Translations under genes and position numbers: made by a program
Notes under the pieces: model-generated
Seen by the model: only the letters and a program-made list of their open reading frames with translations
Databases searched by the model: none
What the model was told of the DNA's origin: nothing
Assembly: GCF_006496635.1 (NCBI RefSeq)
Contig: NZ_CP022958.1
Coordinates: forward strand, 62,001-126,000
DNA from: Azoarcus sp. DD4
GTDB taxonomy: Bacteria; Pseudomonadota; Gammaproteobacteria; Burkholderiales; Rhodocyclaceae
Direction: 5' to 3'
Length of the DNA: 64,000 nucleotides
Part shown: piece after piece, positions 46,653 through 55,856 of the stretch
Layout: each line of letters starts with the position of its first letter
How positions within the stretch are numbered: position 1 is the stretch's first letter

Positions 46653-48101
46653 CTAGTCGAGCCGCACCGGCACGAAGATGCGCGAGCCGCCGCGCTGCAC
46701 CAGCAGCGCGAAGCGGTTGCCGGCGCGCTCCAGCAACTGGCGGAACTGGGCGACGTTGCTTACCGGCTGGTTGTTGATCGCCAGGATGATGTCGCCGCGT
46801 TCCAGTCCGGCCTTGGCCGCCGGGCCGTTGGCGCTTTCCACCACCAGGCCGCCGGCAAGGCCGAGCTGTGTGGCTTCCTGGCTTGAGAGCGGACGGGCGG
46901 TTAGGCCCAGCTTGCCGCCGGCACTCTCGCCACGGCCGGGACGCGCAGCGGCGCTTGCGTCGCCGCTCAGTTCGTCCAGCGTGGCGCTGACTTCGCGGCT
47001 GCGGCCATCGCGCCATACTTCCAGCTTGACCCGCGTGCCTGGACGCCGGTCGCCGATGAGGCGCGGCAGGTCGGCAGAATCGTTGATGCGGGTGCCGTCG
47101 ACCGACAGCACCACGTCGCCGGTCTTGATGCCGGCCTTTTCGGCTGCACTTTCGGCCTCGACGTTGGCCACCAGCGCACCGCGTGCATCGGGCAGGCCGA
47201 AAGACTGGGCCAGCTCCTTGTCCACGTTCTGGATGGCGATGCCGAGGCGCCCGCGCTGCACCCGGCCGTGGGTGACGAGCTGGTCCTTGACCTTCATCGC
47301 GACGTCGATCGGGATGGCGAAGGAAATCCCCATGAAGCCGCCGGAGCGGGAATAGATCTGCGAATTGATGCCGATTACCTCGCCGCCGAGGTTGAACAGC
47401 GGGCCGCCGGAGTTGCCCGGATTGATGGCGACGTCGGTCTGGAGGAAGGGCACGTAGTTCTCGTCGGGCAGGCGGCGCGCCTTGGCCGAGATGATGCCGG
47501 CGGTCACCGAGTGGTCGAAGCCGAAGGGCGAACCCACCGCGACTACCCATTCGCCGACGCGGGCGCGTTCGGCATCGCCGATCTTGACGGTGGGCAGGCC
47601 GCGGGCGTCGATCTTGATCACGGCGATGTCGGTGCGCTTGTCGGTGCCCACCACCTTGGCCTTGAACTCGCGCTTGTCGATCAGCGTTACGGTGACTTCG
47701 GCGCCGGCTTCACCGACCACGTGGGCATTGGTCAGCACATAGCCGTCGGCGCTGACGATGAAGCCCGAACCGATGCCGCGGCTGATGCGCGGGCCGCCAC
47801 CGCCCTGGCCCGGCATGTCGGGTGTCGGCACGCCGAAACGACGCAGGAAGTCGTAGAAGGGGTCGTTGGCGAAGGGGCTGTCGCCGCTGGATTGTTGTTG
47901 CTGGACGACGCTGATGTTGACCACCGCCGGGCCGACCTGCTCGACCAGGTCGCCGAAGTCGGGCAGGCCGTAGCGGTTGGCGCTGACCGGCGGGTTGCTG
48001 TCACCGAACAGGGCGGCGTTCGAGGTCGACACCACCGTCCCTTCGGGCAGGCTGGCGGCAAGGGCAATCAACAGGGTACTGGCGGCAAGCAGCGGGCGCA
48101 T
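46653..48101 (-). CDS. DegP/MucD-type periplasmic serine protease (Do family)
   Basis: A 482-aa HtrA protease. An export segment (LLAASTLLIALAASLPEG) precedes the chymotrypsin-fold domain, whose triad is His127 (LTNAHVVG), Asp158 (KRTDIAVI) and Ser231 (NPGNSGGPLF). Two PDZ domains follow (about residues 265-360 and 385-478), with GRLGIAIQNVDKELAQSFGL and GLTARPLSSQEATQLGL. The linker LoopA-like QQQQSSGDSPFANDPFYDF is as in DegP/MucD. It degrades or refolds damaged envelope proteins. It lies convergent with the chemoreceptor gene and is not next to an algU/rseA cluster. The mucD name fits the subfamily, but I leave the symbol open. Confidence 0.93.
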   Translation of the reverse strand: MRPLLAASTLLIALAASLPEGTVVSTSNAALFGDSNPPVSANRYGLPDFGDLVEQVGPAVVNISVVQQQQSSGDSPFANDPFYDFLRRFGVPTPDMPGQGGGGPRISRGIGSGFIVSADGYVLTNAHVVGEAGAEVTVTLIDKREFKAKVVGTDKRTDIAVIKIDARGLPTVKIGDAERARVGEWVVAVGSPFGFDHSVTAGIISAKARRLPDENYVPFLQTDVAINPGNSGGPLFNLGGEVIGINSQIYSRSGGFMGISFAIPIDVAMKVKDQLVTHGRVQRGRLGIAIQNVDKELAQSFGLPDARGALVANVEAESAAEKAGIKTGDVVLSVDGTRINDSADLPRLIGDRRPGTRVKLEVWRDGRSREVSATLDELSGDASAAARPGRGESAGGKLGLTARPLSSQEATQLGLAGGLVVESANGPAAKAGLERGDIILAINNQPVSNVAQFRQLLERAGNRFALLVQRGGSRIFVPVRLD

Positions 48102-48254
48102 GGGGGAAATCCTGGTGCGTTAGCGGGGTTGTCGGGCTTGGTTCAAGGGTATCAGTGCGGTGGACGCGCGGACCGCGGACGCGTTCCCGGTTGCAGTCGA
48201 TGACCGCAAGATCGGGGTGAGCGCGCAAGAACTCAAGGGCCGGCGGCGCCCGCG

Positions 48255-50318
48255 TCAGAAATTGGCGTGCAGGCTCACATACACCTGCCGCTCCAGTTCG
48301 TTGGCGGGGCGATCGTCGCCGTAGGCGGCGAGGCTCTGCAGCGGCCGGTGTACCAGCTCCTGGTGCTTGCCGATCAGGTTGATGCCGGTCAGGCGGATCT
48401 CGGCGGCATGCGGGCCGATCTGCAGCGGGCGGGCGATGCTCCAGTCGAGCGTGGTGTAGGCCGGCACGCTGTAGCGATAACCGGGTATGTAGCCGCTGCC
48501 TGCGTCGCTTGGCCCCATGCGCAGCAGGCTCAGGGTGGAGCGCCAGCGGCCCACGGTCTGCAGCCAGGTCAGGCTGGCGGTATAGGGTGCAACGCTGCGG
48601 CGTACCGCGTCGTCGTCGCTGCGGGCGCGGATCAGGGTGTGATTGAATATCAGCTCGCCCTGCGTCCAGGGTCGCAGGCGCAGCTGGTATTCCAGACCGA
48701 GGAGCTGGACGCCGTTGGGGCTGTTCACCCAGCGCGTACCGCCCGCTGCACGCTGGATGTCGGTGTCCGGAAGTTCGGCCGGATCGACCGGACTGCGCAC
48801 GATGTAGTCCTTGATCCGCTCGTGGAAGACGCGCAGATCGAAGCTGCCTTGACGGGAAGGAAGCTGGCCGAGAAAGCCGATTTCCCAGGCATCGATGCGC
48901 TGCGGGCGGATGTCAGGATTGGGCAGATGGTCGCGGTGCAGCAGGCCGTACACCGGATGCACCACGCGGATGTCGGCGGAACGCTCGAACAGCGTGGGCT
49001 GGCGCCAGGCGCGCGAGAAGCCGACGCGCCAGGTTTGCGTCGCTTGCGGTTGCCAGTTGAGGAACACGCGCGGTGCGAAGCGCAGCCGGTCTTTCTCGAT
49101 ATGCTCGGCCATCATGCCGATGTTCCAGAGCCAGTGTCGCGCCAGACGCCATTCCGCATTGCCGAACAGGCGCCATTCCTGCTGGCTGCGGGAATCGCCG
49201 TCGTAGAACAGCATCGGCGCATCCAGCCAGTCGCGCCGCCATTCGGTGCCCCACAGCAGGCGCAGATCGTCGGCGGGCTTGAGCCGCTGCTGGTATTCGA
49301 TGTTGTCGCGCAGACTGTCGCGGTCGCTGTTTACCGGGACCAGCATGCGCGGCAGGTTGACCAGATGGGCCAGGTGGGCCGGCAGGTTCTTGTGCGAGTC
49401 GAGCACCCAGTCTTCGCGCGAACGTTCCCGATTGCGGTACCACGACAGCGACCATTCCTCGTCCGGGCTGAGCGTTCGACGCCAGCGCACATGCAGGTTG
49501 CTGTCGTTGTAAGTCGCCGTGCGCGGCGAACTGCCGTCGAACTGGGTACCCGCGTAGCCGGCGCCGCGACTGCCGGCCGCGATGCCGCCGATCACGGTGA
49601 GTTCGTCGGTGTCGCTCAGGCGCAGGTCGCTGCGCAGGTTGAGGGTGTTGGAGCGCAGCGTATCGTTCAGCCCGTGCATCCCGGTGTCGTACTGGTGACG
49701 GGCGGTGAGGCGCAGGCCGAGCGCTTCGTGATGGACGACGGCGCGCGCCGTCAGATCGGCGATGTTGCCGCTGCCGACCGTCACGGTCGCCGAGTTGGCG
49801 GTTTCCGCGCCGGTGTGGCGGGTGATGATGTTGACCACGCCGAGGAAGGCGTTCGAACCGTAGGCGGCCGAATCCGAACCGCGCACGATCTCGATGCGGT
49901 CGATATCCTGCAGGGTCAGCGACAGCGAACCCCAGTCGGCGCCACCGAAGAAATACGGCGAATAGATGGATCGGCCGTCCACCAGCACCTGCATCTGGTT
50001 AGGGTAGTCGGCACCAAGACCGTGATAGGTCACCCATTGGTGATTGCCGCGCTCCTGACCGACCTGCATGCCGGGAACGAGCCGGAACAGGCGTGCCAGG
50101 TCGCGGTAACCGGTCGCGGCGATCATGTCGCTGTCGATTACGGTGACGGCGCCCGGGGTGTCCTGCATCGCCTGGGGCAGGCGGGATACGCTCAGAACGA
50201 TAGGAAGTGCCGCAAAATAGTTGTCCTCGCCGTGGGCCGGGGACATGCTGCTCAGTGCAGCCGAAAGGCATGCCAACAGGGAAGACAGAACGCGCCTCTC
50301 GCGGCTTCGACGAGACAT
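48255..50318 (-). CDS. TonB-dependent outer-membrane receptor
   Basis: A 687-aa receptor with signal peptide (LLACLSAALSSMSPAHG), a plug domain (about residues 45-165) and a 22-strand barrel ending in Phe (VYVSLHANF). The plug has DTPGAVTVIDSDMIAATGYR, LVDGRSIYSPYFFGG and IEIVRGSDSAAYGSNAFLGVVNIIT. The short plug and IYSP loop are like the colicin I/vitamin B12/catecholate-type subgroup often annotated as ligand-gated channels; the substrate cannot be told. It is divergent from oxyR across 140 bp with a 34-bp palindrome, so peroxide or iron control is plausible. It is a single gene, and no TonB/ExbBD or ABC uptake genes are nearby. Confidence 0.92.
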   Translation of the reverse strand: MSRRSRERRVLSSLLACLSAALSSMSPAHGEDNYFAALPIVLSVSRLPQAMQDTPGAVTVIDSDMIAATGYRDLARLFRLVPGMQVGQERGNHQWVTYHGLGADYPNQMQVLVDGRSIYSPYFFGGADWGSLSLTLQDIDRIEIVRGSDSAAYGSNAFLGVVNIITRHTGAETANSATVTVGSGNIADLTARAVVHHEALGLRLTARHQYDTGMHGLNDTLRSNTLNLRSDLRLSDTDELTVIGGIAAGSRGAGYAGTQFDGSSPRTATYNDSNLHVRWRRTLSPDEEWSLSWYRNRERSREDWVLDSHKNLPAHLAHLVNLPRMLVPVNSDRDSLRDNIEYQQRLKPADDLRLLWGTEWRRDWLDAPMLFYDGDSRSQQEWRLFGNAEWRLARHWLWNIGMMAEHIEKDRLRFAPRVFLNWQPQATQTWRVGFSRAWRQPTLFERSADIRVVHPVYGLLHRDHLPNPDIRPQRIDAWEIGFLGQLPSRQGSFDLRVFHERIKDYIVRSPVDPAELPDTDIQRAAGGTRWVNSPNGVQLLGLEYQLRLRPWTQGELIFNHTLIRARSDDDAVRRSVAPYTASLTWLQTVGRWRSTLSLLRMGPSDAGSGYIPGYRYSVPAYTTLDWSIARPLQIGPHAAEIRLTGINLIGKHQELVHRPLQSLAAYGDDRPANELERQVYVSLHANF

Positions 50319-50363
50319 TATGGTCTGCTTGTTGTCATGATGTTGGATTACTGAAGTATATCC

Positions 50364-50397
50364 TTAGGCAGAAGCGGCAAGCGCCGAATCTGCCTAA
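50364..50397. promoter_or_regulatory. 34-bp palindrome between the TonB receptor gene and oxyR
   Basis: Outer arms TTAGGCAGA (50364-50372) and TCTGCCTAA (50389-50397) are exact reverse complements. Inner arms CGGC (50375-50378) and GCCG (50383-50386) also pair, leaving a 2x2 mismatch and a 4-base centre. It is 46 bp from the receptor ATG and 61 bp from the oxyR ATG. There is no T-run, so it looks like an operator for the divergent pair. Confidence 0.55.
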
Positions 50398-50458
50398 ACG
50401 TTAATATTTGCGGCTCCGGACACGGGACCGCCCGCGCCGCCATCACCGGGCCATATCC

Positions 50459-51397
50459 ATGACGCTTACCGATCTCCGCTACCTCGTCGCTCTTGCCCAC
50501 GAACGTCATTTCGGCCGCGCCGCCGAAAAGTGCCATGTGTCGCAGCCGACCCTGTCGGTCGCAATCAAGAAGGTCGAGGACGAACTCGGCATCGCGCTGT
50601 TCGAGCGCAGTGCCTCCGAGGTGAAAATCACCGAAACCGGCCGCCGCATCGTGGCCCAGGCGGAAAAGGTGCTGGTCGAGGCCAGCCAGATCCACGAGAT
50701 TGCCGCTGCCGGCAAGGATCCGCTCGCCGGACCGCTGCGCGTGGGGGTGATCTACACCATCGGGCCCTATCTGCTGCCGCGCCTGATTCCACGGGTGCAC
50801 CAGCTGGCGCCCCGGATGCCGCTGATCATCCAGGAGAACTACACCACCCGGTTGGCCGAAGCGCTCAAGCGTGGCGAGCTCGACGTCATCGTCATCAGCC
50901 TGCCCTTCGAGGAAGCCGGCATCGTCGCCCAGCCGGTCTACGACGAACCCTTCCGCGTGCTGCTGCCGGCGGCCCATCCGTGGACCGCAGAAACCGCCAT
51001 CGATCCGGAACATCTCGCCGAAGACCAGCTGCTGCTGCTCGGTTCGGGCAACTGTTTCCGCGACCAGGTGCTGGAGGTCTGTCCACACTGCCGCAACGTC
51101 GGCGGCCTGCAGCGCACGCTGGAGGGCAGCTCGCTCGAAACCATCCGCCACATGGTGGCCACCGGGCTGGGCGTCACCGTGCTGCCGAGTTCGGCGGCCG
51201 ATGAGCTCGTCGTGCAGAACCCGCTGGTGGCGGTGCGACCCTTCACGTCGCCGGAGCCCTCGCGCCGGGTGGCGCTGGCCTGGCGGGTAACCTATCCGCG
51301 CAGCGGCGCGATCGACATCCTGCGCACCGCCATCCTCGAAAGCGAACTGCCCGGTGTGCGCCCGATCGGCCGCAGCCCGGCGCTCGAAACCGCCTGA
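50459..51397 (+). CDS. oxyR: OxyR, hydrogen-peroxide-sensing LysR regulator
   Basis: A 312-aa LysR regulator. The N-terminal helix-turn-helix is LTDLRYLVALAHERHFGRAA with CHVSQPTLSVAIKKVEDELG. The C-terminal sensor has the OxyR redox pair in CFRDQVLEVC, which with ATG 50459 falls exactly at Cys199 and Cys208, the E. coli numbering; this confirms both identity and start. Peroxide forms the disulfide and activates catalase, peroxiredoxin and iron-control genes. OxyR usually represses its own promoter; a divergent palindrome at 50364 is available as a site, though it does not match the ATAG-type OxyR consensus. tpx lies 11 kb away in this window and could be a target. Confidence 0.95.
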   Translation: MTLTDLRYLVALAHERHFGRAAEKCHVSQPTLSVAIKKVEDELGIALFERSASEVKITETGRRIVAQAEKVLVEASQIHEIAAAGKDPLAGPLRVGVIYTIGPYLLPRLIPRVHQLAPRMPLIIQENYTTRLAEALKRGELDVIVISLPFEEAGIVAQPVYDEPFRVLLPAAHPWTAETAIDPEHLAEDQLLLLGSGNCFRDQVLEVCPHCRNVGGLQRTLEGSSLETIRHMVATGLGVTVLPSSAADELVVQNPLVAVRPFTSPEPSRRVALAWRVTYPRSGAIDILRTAILESELPGVRPIGRSPALETA

Positions 51398-51416
51398 GCC
51401 TTTCTTCCGGCGGTGC

Positions 51417-51451
51417 AAAAGACGACGGCCCCGCAAGGGGGCGCGTCGTTT
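51417..51451. terminator. Bidirectional terminator between oxyR and topB
   Basis: AAAA (51417-51420), ACGACGGCCCC (51422-51432), a 5-base loop, GGGGC, one bulged G and CGTCGT (51438-51449), then TTT. The 11-bp stem with A-run and T-run serves both convergent genes. Confidence 0.7.
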
Positions 51452-51467
51452 CGGAGCGGGCAGGGGA

Positions 51468-54035
51468 TCAGCCGGCGCGCTTGCCGGCGGCACGCTTGCG
51501 CGTCGCCGGCTTGTCGGCGTCGTCGCCGGCTGCCGCCGCCTTGGCGGTGGCGGTCTTGGCGCCGGCCTTGGGCGCCTTGGCTTCGAACTCGAAGCCGACC
51601 TTGCCATCCTTGCCGCGTACCAGGAAGGCGGAGAACTTGCGCCGCGTGCGTGCCGAGACGAAGCCCTTCAGCAGCTCGGTCTTGCCGTCGGTGAGCAGCT
51701 TGGCCATCTGCTCGCGCTCGATCGGCTGCTGCAGGATGATCTTGCCGGAACGGAAGTCGCAGCTCTTGCCGGGGCCCACCGATTTCTCGCAGACGTAGGC
51801 CAGTCCGTGTTCGAACACGCCGCCGCCGCACTTTGGGCAGGCGCCGATCGACTGCTGGCCGGAGAAATCGACCGCTTCGCCGCCCTCCTCGCCTTCCTTG
51901 GGCTGGCCAAAGTCGAATTCCGGCTGTTTGTCGTCGTTGAGCTTGATCTCGGCGTTGAACAGCCGCCCCATCTTGTTGCGGAAGCCGAGCAGCGGGCCGA
52001 CCTTGCCCTCGCGCAGCAGGGTCTCGATCTCGTCGATCTCGAACTGGCGGCCGGCGACGATCTTCCAGGTGCTCCAGTCGCAGGCCTGGCAGGCGAACTT
52101 CTTGTAGTTCTCCTTCACCGTGCCGCCGCACTTGGGACAGGGCGTCTGCAGTGCGACGAACTCGCCCGGTACGGTGTCGGATTCGTAGCGCTTGGCGCGC
52201 TCGACCACCTCGCGCGCCATCTCGGCGATTTCGTGCATGAAGGCTTCGCGCGAGAGTTCGCCGCGCTCCATGCGCGACAGCTTGTATTCCCAGCCGCCGG
52301 TGAGTTCCGGCGAGGTCAGTGCGGTGACGCCGAGGCCGGTGAGCAGGGTGATCAGCGAGAAGGCCTTGGCGCTGGGGATGAGCTCGCGGCCTTCGCGATG
52401 GATGTACTGTTCGGCGATCAGGCCTTCGATGATCTGCGCCCGCGTCGCCGGGGTGCCGAGTCCGCGCTCGGCCATGGCGGCGCGCAGTTCCTCGTCGTCC
52501 ACCATCTTGCCGGCACCTTCCATTGCCGACAGCAGCGTGGCTTCGTTGAAGCGCGCCGGCGGCTTGGTCTGCAGCGCCTTGACCAGGATGTCCTCGGTGG
52601 ACACCGTCTCGCCCGGCTTCACCGCAACCAGCTGACGGCCGCTGCCTTCCTTGGCATCGCCATCCTCGTTCGCCGCTTCCTTGCCGTACACCGCCAGCCA
52701 GCCGGCATTGACCAGCACCTTGCCCTCGGTCTTGAAGGCTTCGCCCTCGACGCGGGTGATGCGGGTGGTGATCTGGTACTCGGCGGCCGGGTAGAACACC
52801 GCCAGAAAGCGCTTGGTGACCAGGTCGTAGATCTTGTGCTCGGCTTCCGACAGGCTCTTCGGCAGCGTCCCGGTGGGGATGATGGCGAAGTGGTCGGAAA
52901 TCTTGGCGTTGTTGAAGATGCGTTTGTTGGGCTTGACCCAGCCCTGCTTGGCGATCTCGTTGGCGAAGGGTGCGTATTCGTCGGGCAGGCCGCGCATCAC
53001 GTCCTTGACGGTGCCGAGGTAGTCCTCCGGCAGCGCGCGGGCGTCGGTACGCGGATAGGTCAGCACCTTGTGCTTCTCGTACAGCGCCTGCGCCAGCTGC
53101 AGGGTGACGCGGGCGGAGAAGCCGAAGCGGCCGTTGGCCTCGCGCTGCAGGCTGGTGAGGTCGAACAGCAGCGGCGACAGCTGGGTGGAAGGCTTGGACT
53201 CCTCGCTCACCGTGCCGGGCTTGCCCTCGCACCGGGCACGGATGGCCTCCGCCCTGGCCTGTTCCCACAGGCGGTGGGCGTTGGCGTGCTCGTCGCCTTC
53301 GGGCTTCTTGAAGTTCTCGTCCAGCCAGCGCCCGGTGTACTCGCCGGCGGCGCAGCCGAAGGTGGCCTCGAGTTCCCAGTAGTCGCGAGGCTTGAACTTG
53401 CGGATGCGGTCCTCGCGCTCGACCACGATGGCGAGCGTCGGCGTCTGCACCCGGCCGACGGTGGTGAGATGGAAACCGCCGGTCTTGGAGTTGAACGCGG
53501 TCATCGCCCGCGTGCCGTTGATGCCGATCAGCCAGTCGGACTCGGCGCGGCAGATCGCCGCATTGCGCAGGCCTTCGACCTCGCGCGCGGCGCGCAGATG
53601 GGCGAAGCCGTCGCGGATTGCCGCCGGCGTCATCGACTGCAGCCACAGCCGCTGCATCGGCTTGCTGGTGCCGGCGTGCTGGGCGATGAAGTTGAAGATC
53701 AGCTCGCCCTCGCGGCCCGCGTCACAGGCGTTGATCAGGCCGGTGACGTCCTTGCGCTTGATCAGCCGGGTGAGCAGCTTGAGGCGGTCGTCCGTCTTCT
53801 CGATCGGCTTCAGCGCGAAGTGCGGTGGGATGACCGGCAGGTGGGCGAAGGTCCACTTGCCGCGCTTGACCTCGAATTCCTCGGGGACGGCAAGCTCGAG
53901 AAGGTGGCCGACGGCCGACGACAACACGTAGTCGTCGGACTCGAAGTAGTCCTTCTCCTTGGTGAAGCCGCCCAGCGCACGGGCGATGTCCTGCGCGACG
54001 GAGGGCTTCTCCGCGATGATCAGTTGCTTGCTCAT
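51468..54035 (-). CDS. topB: DNA topoisomerase III
   Basis: A 855-aa type IA topoisomerase that decatenates DNA. The TOPRIM domain opens with LIIAEKPSVAQDIARALGG and contains ACDAGREGELIFN with the metal-binding acids. The active-site Tyr327 is in KVLTYPRTDARALP. The C-terminus holds two zinc-finger-like CxxC modules (FVALQTPCPKCGG with CQACDW, and CPKCGGGVFEH with CEKSVG). It ends in a basic Ala/Lys tail for DNA binding. It is longer than E. coli TopB (653 aa), as is usual for beta-proteobacterial forms carrying zinc fingers. It is the last gene of the lysM-dprA-smg-topB series. Confidence 0.95.
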   Translation of the reverse strand: MSKQLIIAEKPSVAQDIARALGGFTKEKDYFESDDYVLSSAVGHLLELAVPEEFEVKRGKWTFAHLPVIPPHFALKPIEKTDDRLKLLTRLIKRKDVTGLINACDAGREGELIFNFIAQHAGTSKPMQRLWLQSMTPAAIRDGFAHLRAAREVEGLRNAAICRAESDWLIGINGTRAMTAFNSKTGGFHLTTVGRVQTPTLAIVVEREDRIRKFKPRDYWELEATFGCAAGEYTGRWLDENFKKPEGDEHANAHRLWEQARAEAIRARCEGKPGTVSEESKPSTQLSPLLFDLTSLQREANGRFGFSARVTLQLAQALYEKHKVLTYPRTDARALPEDYLGTVKDVMRGLPDEYAPFANEIAKQGWVKPNKRIFNNAKISDHFAIIPTGTLPKSLSEAEHKIYDLVTKRFLAVFYPAAEYQITTRITRVEGEAFKTEGKVLVNAGWLAVYGKEAANEDGDAKEGSGRQLVAVKPGETVSTEDILVKALQTKPPARFNEATLLSAMEGAGKMVDDEELRAAMAERGLGTPATRAQIIEGLIAEQYIHREGRELIPSAKAFSLITLLTGLGVTALTSPELTGGWEYKLSRMERGELSREAFMHEIAEMAREVVERAKRYESDTVPGEFVALQTPCPKCGGTVKENYKKFACQACDWSTWKIVAGRQFEIDEIETLLREGKVGPLLGFRNKMGRLFNAEIKLNDDKQPEFDFGQPKEGEEGGEAVDFSGQQSIGACPKCGGGVFEHGLAYVCEKSVGPGKSCDFRSGKIILQQPIEREQMAKLLTDGKTELLKGFVSARTRRKFSAFLVRGKDGKVGFEFEAKAPKAGAKTATAKAAAAGDDADKPATRKRAAGKRAG

Positions 54036-54145
54036 GCCGTTGGGGCAGATGCGGAGCGCCGTTGCCGGCTATCCGTCCGATAGGGTTGTGAAGCGGCGGA
54101 TGATAAAGAGCCGCCTGCCTGGCGTGCAAGCCGGGTGGATGGGGG

Positions 54146-54613
54146 CTAGTGCAGCAGCGGTTCGAAATCGTCGTCGTCGCCGGACAGCAGCTCGTCGATG
54201 ATGAGCGTATCCACCGGCTGTTCCTGCTGCCACAGCACCATCAGCACGATGACCTTGAGGCGGTTCAGGTTGATAGTGAAGTTGTCCAGTGCCATCGCCC
54301 GTTCGATGATGAACTCGCGCCTGGCGGCGTCGAGGACACCAGCGCTCTCGAGGAAGGCGAGGAAGCCGCGGCATTCGGCGTTCAGCCGGCCGCATTCCTC
54401 GTCAGCGTAGAGCCGGATGGAGTCGGCGGCCGGCGTGATGCAGGGACGCGCGCTGGCGGCGAGCTTGCGCAGGCCGGCCAGCCATTCGAGCGCTTCGGTG
54501 ATTTCCTCGTCCTCGAACCCGGCGGCGGAAAGCTTGCGGGCGAGCTGGTCGGACTCGGGGCAGGCGTTGGCGTGGATGTAGCTTTCGAAGAGGTATACAA
54601 GAATGTCGAACAA
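54146..54613 (-). CDS. smg: Smg/DUF494 family protein
   Basis: A 155-aa protein of the Smg (DUF494) family, found beside dprA across proteobacteria and of unknown function. The N-terminus FDILVYLFESYIHANACPES and the C-terminus LIIDELLSGDDDDFEPLLH are nearly invariant features. The start is TTG at 54613, with GGGAGG 4 bp upstream; it places the conserved FDILVYLFE directly after the initiator, as in homologues. Using an upstream in-frame start would add non-conserved sequence. It lies between dprA (82 bp upstream) and topB (110 bp downstream), all on the minus strand. Confidence 0.92.
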   Translation of the reverse strand: MFDILVYLFESYIHANACPESDQLARKLSAAGFEDEEITEALEWLAGLRKLAASARPCITPAADSIRLYADEECGRLNAECRGFLAFLESAGVLDAARREFIIERAMALDNFTINLNRLKVIVLMVLWQQEQPVDTLIIDELLSGDDDDFEPLLH

Positions 54614-54695
54614 AGGAACCTCCCGGAATGACCACGGCGGGTGTCGACTGCCGGCATGGCCGGCGCCCGTGTCTGTTGCCTGTGCGCGCCGCCTG

Positions 54696-55853
54696 TCAGC
54701 GGTGCAGGAACCGGTTGCCCGCGGTGCGGGAGATGCGGCCTTCCAGTTCCATGGGAAGGAGAATGGCGTAGAGCGCATCCACCGTCAAGCCGCTGCACTG
54801 CACCAGGGTATCGACGTCGACCGGATCGTGGCCGATCAGCGCGAGCACGCGCGCAGCATCGGTATCCAGCGGCAGTTCGGATTGCGGTGGTGGTGTATTG
54901 ACGCCGATAGGCAGTGGCCGTGTGGCCTGACCGGCGCTGCGTAGCGGCCGCGACACCGGCTGCAGCGGGTCGGCGAGACGACCGCGCAGCTCTTCGAGCA
55001 CGTCTTCAGCGGTTTCGACCAGCTTGGCGCCGTCGCGGATCAGGCGGTGGCAGCCGCGGGACAGCGGCGAATGGATGGAGCCCGGGATGGCAAAGACCTC
55101 GCGGCCGTTCTCAGTCGCCAGCCGTGCGGTGATCAGCGAGCCGCTGCCGACCGCCGCTTCCACCACCAGCACGCCGAGCGACAGACCGGCGATGATGCGG
55201 TTGCGGCGCGGGAAGTTGTGGCGCAGCGCCATCATGCCGAGCGGGAATTCGCTGACGATGGCGCCGGCGCTCGCGATCTCGCGCGCAAGTGCGCCGTTGC
55301 GCGCCGGGTAGATGCGGTCGGCGCCGGTGCCGATCACCGCCACCGTACCGGCACCGTGGGCGTCGAGCGCGCCGCGGTGGGCAGCGGCGTCGATGCCCAG
55401 CGCCAGGCCACTGACGATGGTGAGGCCGGCTGCGCACAGGCTGCGGGAGAAGGCTTCGGCGTTGGTCTCGCCGGTGGCGGTGGCCGAACGTGCGCCGACG
55501 ACCGCGAGCGAGGGACGCGCGAGCAGGGCGGGATCGCCCTTGAGGTAGAGCAGCACCGGCGGATCGGCACTGTCGAGCAGGCTTTGCGGATAGGCACTGT
55601 CGGCCAGCGTCAGGATGTGGTTGCCCGGTTGGTCGGCCCAGGCCAGTGCCGCGTCGATTGCGGCCTGATCGGGTGGGGCAAGCAGGCGATCGGCCAACTC
55701 GCCTCCGACCACCCCGGCGACTGCGCTGCGACCGGCATCGAACAGTTTGCCGGGCAGACCGAAGGCGGCGAGCAGCTGGCGCTGGCGCTCCCCTCCCAGC
55801 CCGGGGACCAGCGTCAGCCGCAGCCAGGCGGCGAGGTCGTCGGCCGCCGCCAA
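54696..55853 (-). CDS. dprA: DNA processing protein DprA/Smf
   Basis: A 385-aa protein that loads RecA on incoming single-stranded DNA in natural transformation. The Rossmann-like core has SLAVVGARSATATGETNAE, GLTIVSGLALGIDAAAHRGAL, the GTGADRIYPARN stretch, and the FPRRNRIIAGLS and GSLITARLATENGREVFAIPGS motifs. A C-terminal winged-helix domain (residues about 320-385, DPVDVDTLVQCSGLTVDAL) is present. It starts with TTG at 55853, 3 bp after the lysM gene stop, with no clear ribosome-binding site, so translation is probably coupled. Competence-type uptake genes are not in this window. Confidence 0.94.
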   Translation of the reverse strand: MAAADDLAAWLRLTLVPGLGGERQRQLLAAFGLPGKLFDAGRSAVAGVVGGELADRLLAPPDQAAIDAALAWADQPGNHILTLADSAYPQSLLDSADPPVLLYLKGDPALLARPSLAVVGARSATATGETNAEAFSRSLCAAGLTIVSGLALGIDAAAHRGALDAHGAGTVAVIGTGADRIYPARNGALAREIASAGAIVSEFPLGMMALRHNFPRRNRIIAGLSLGVLVVEAAVGSGSLITARLATENGREVFAIPGSIHSPLSRGCHRLIRDGAKLVETAEDVLEELRGRLADPLQPVSRPLRSAGQATRPLPIGVNTPPPQSELPLDTDAARVLALIGHDPVDVDTLVQCSGLTVDALYAILLPMELEGRISRTAGNRFLHR

Positions 55854-55856
55854 GGC

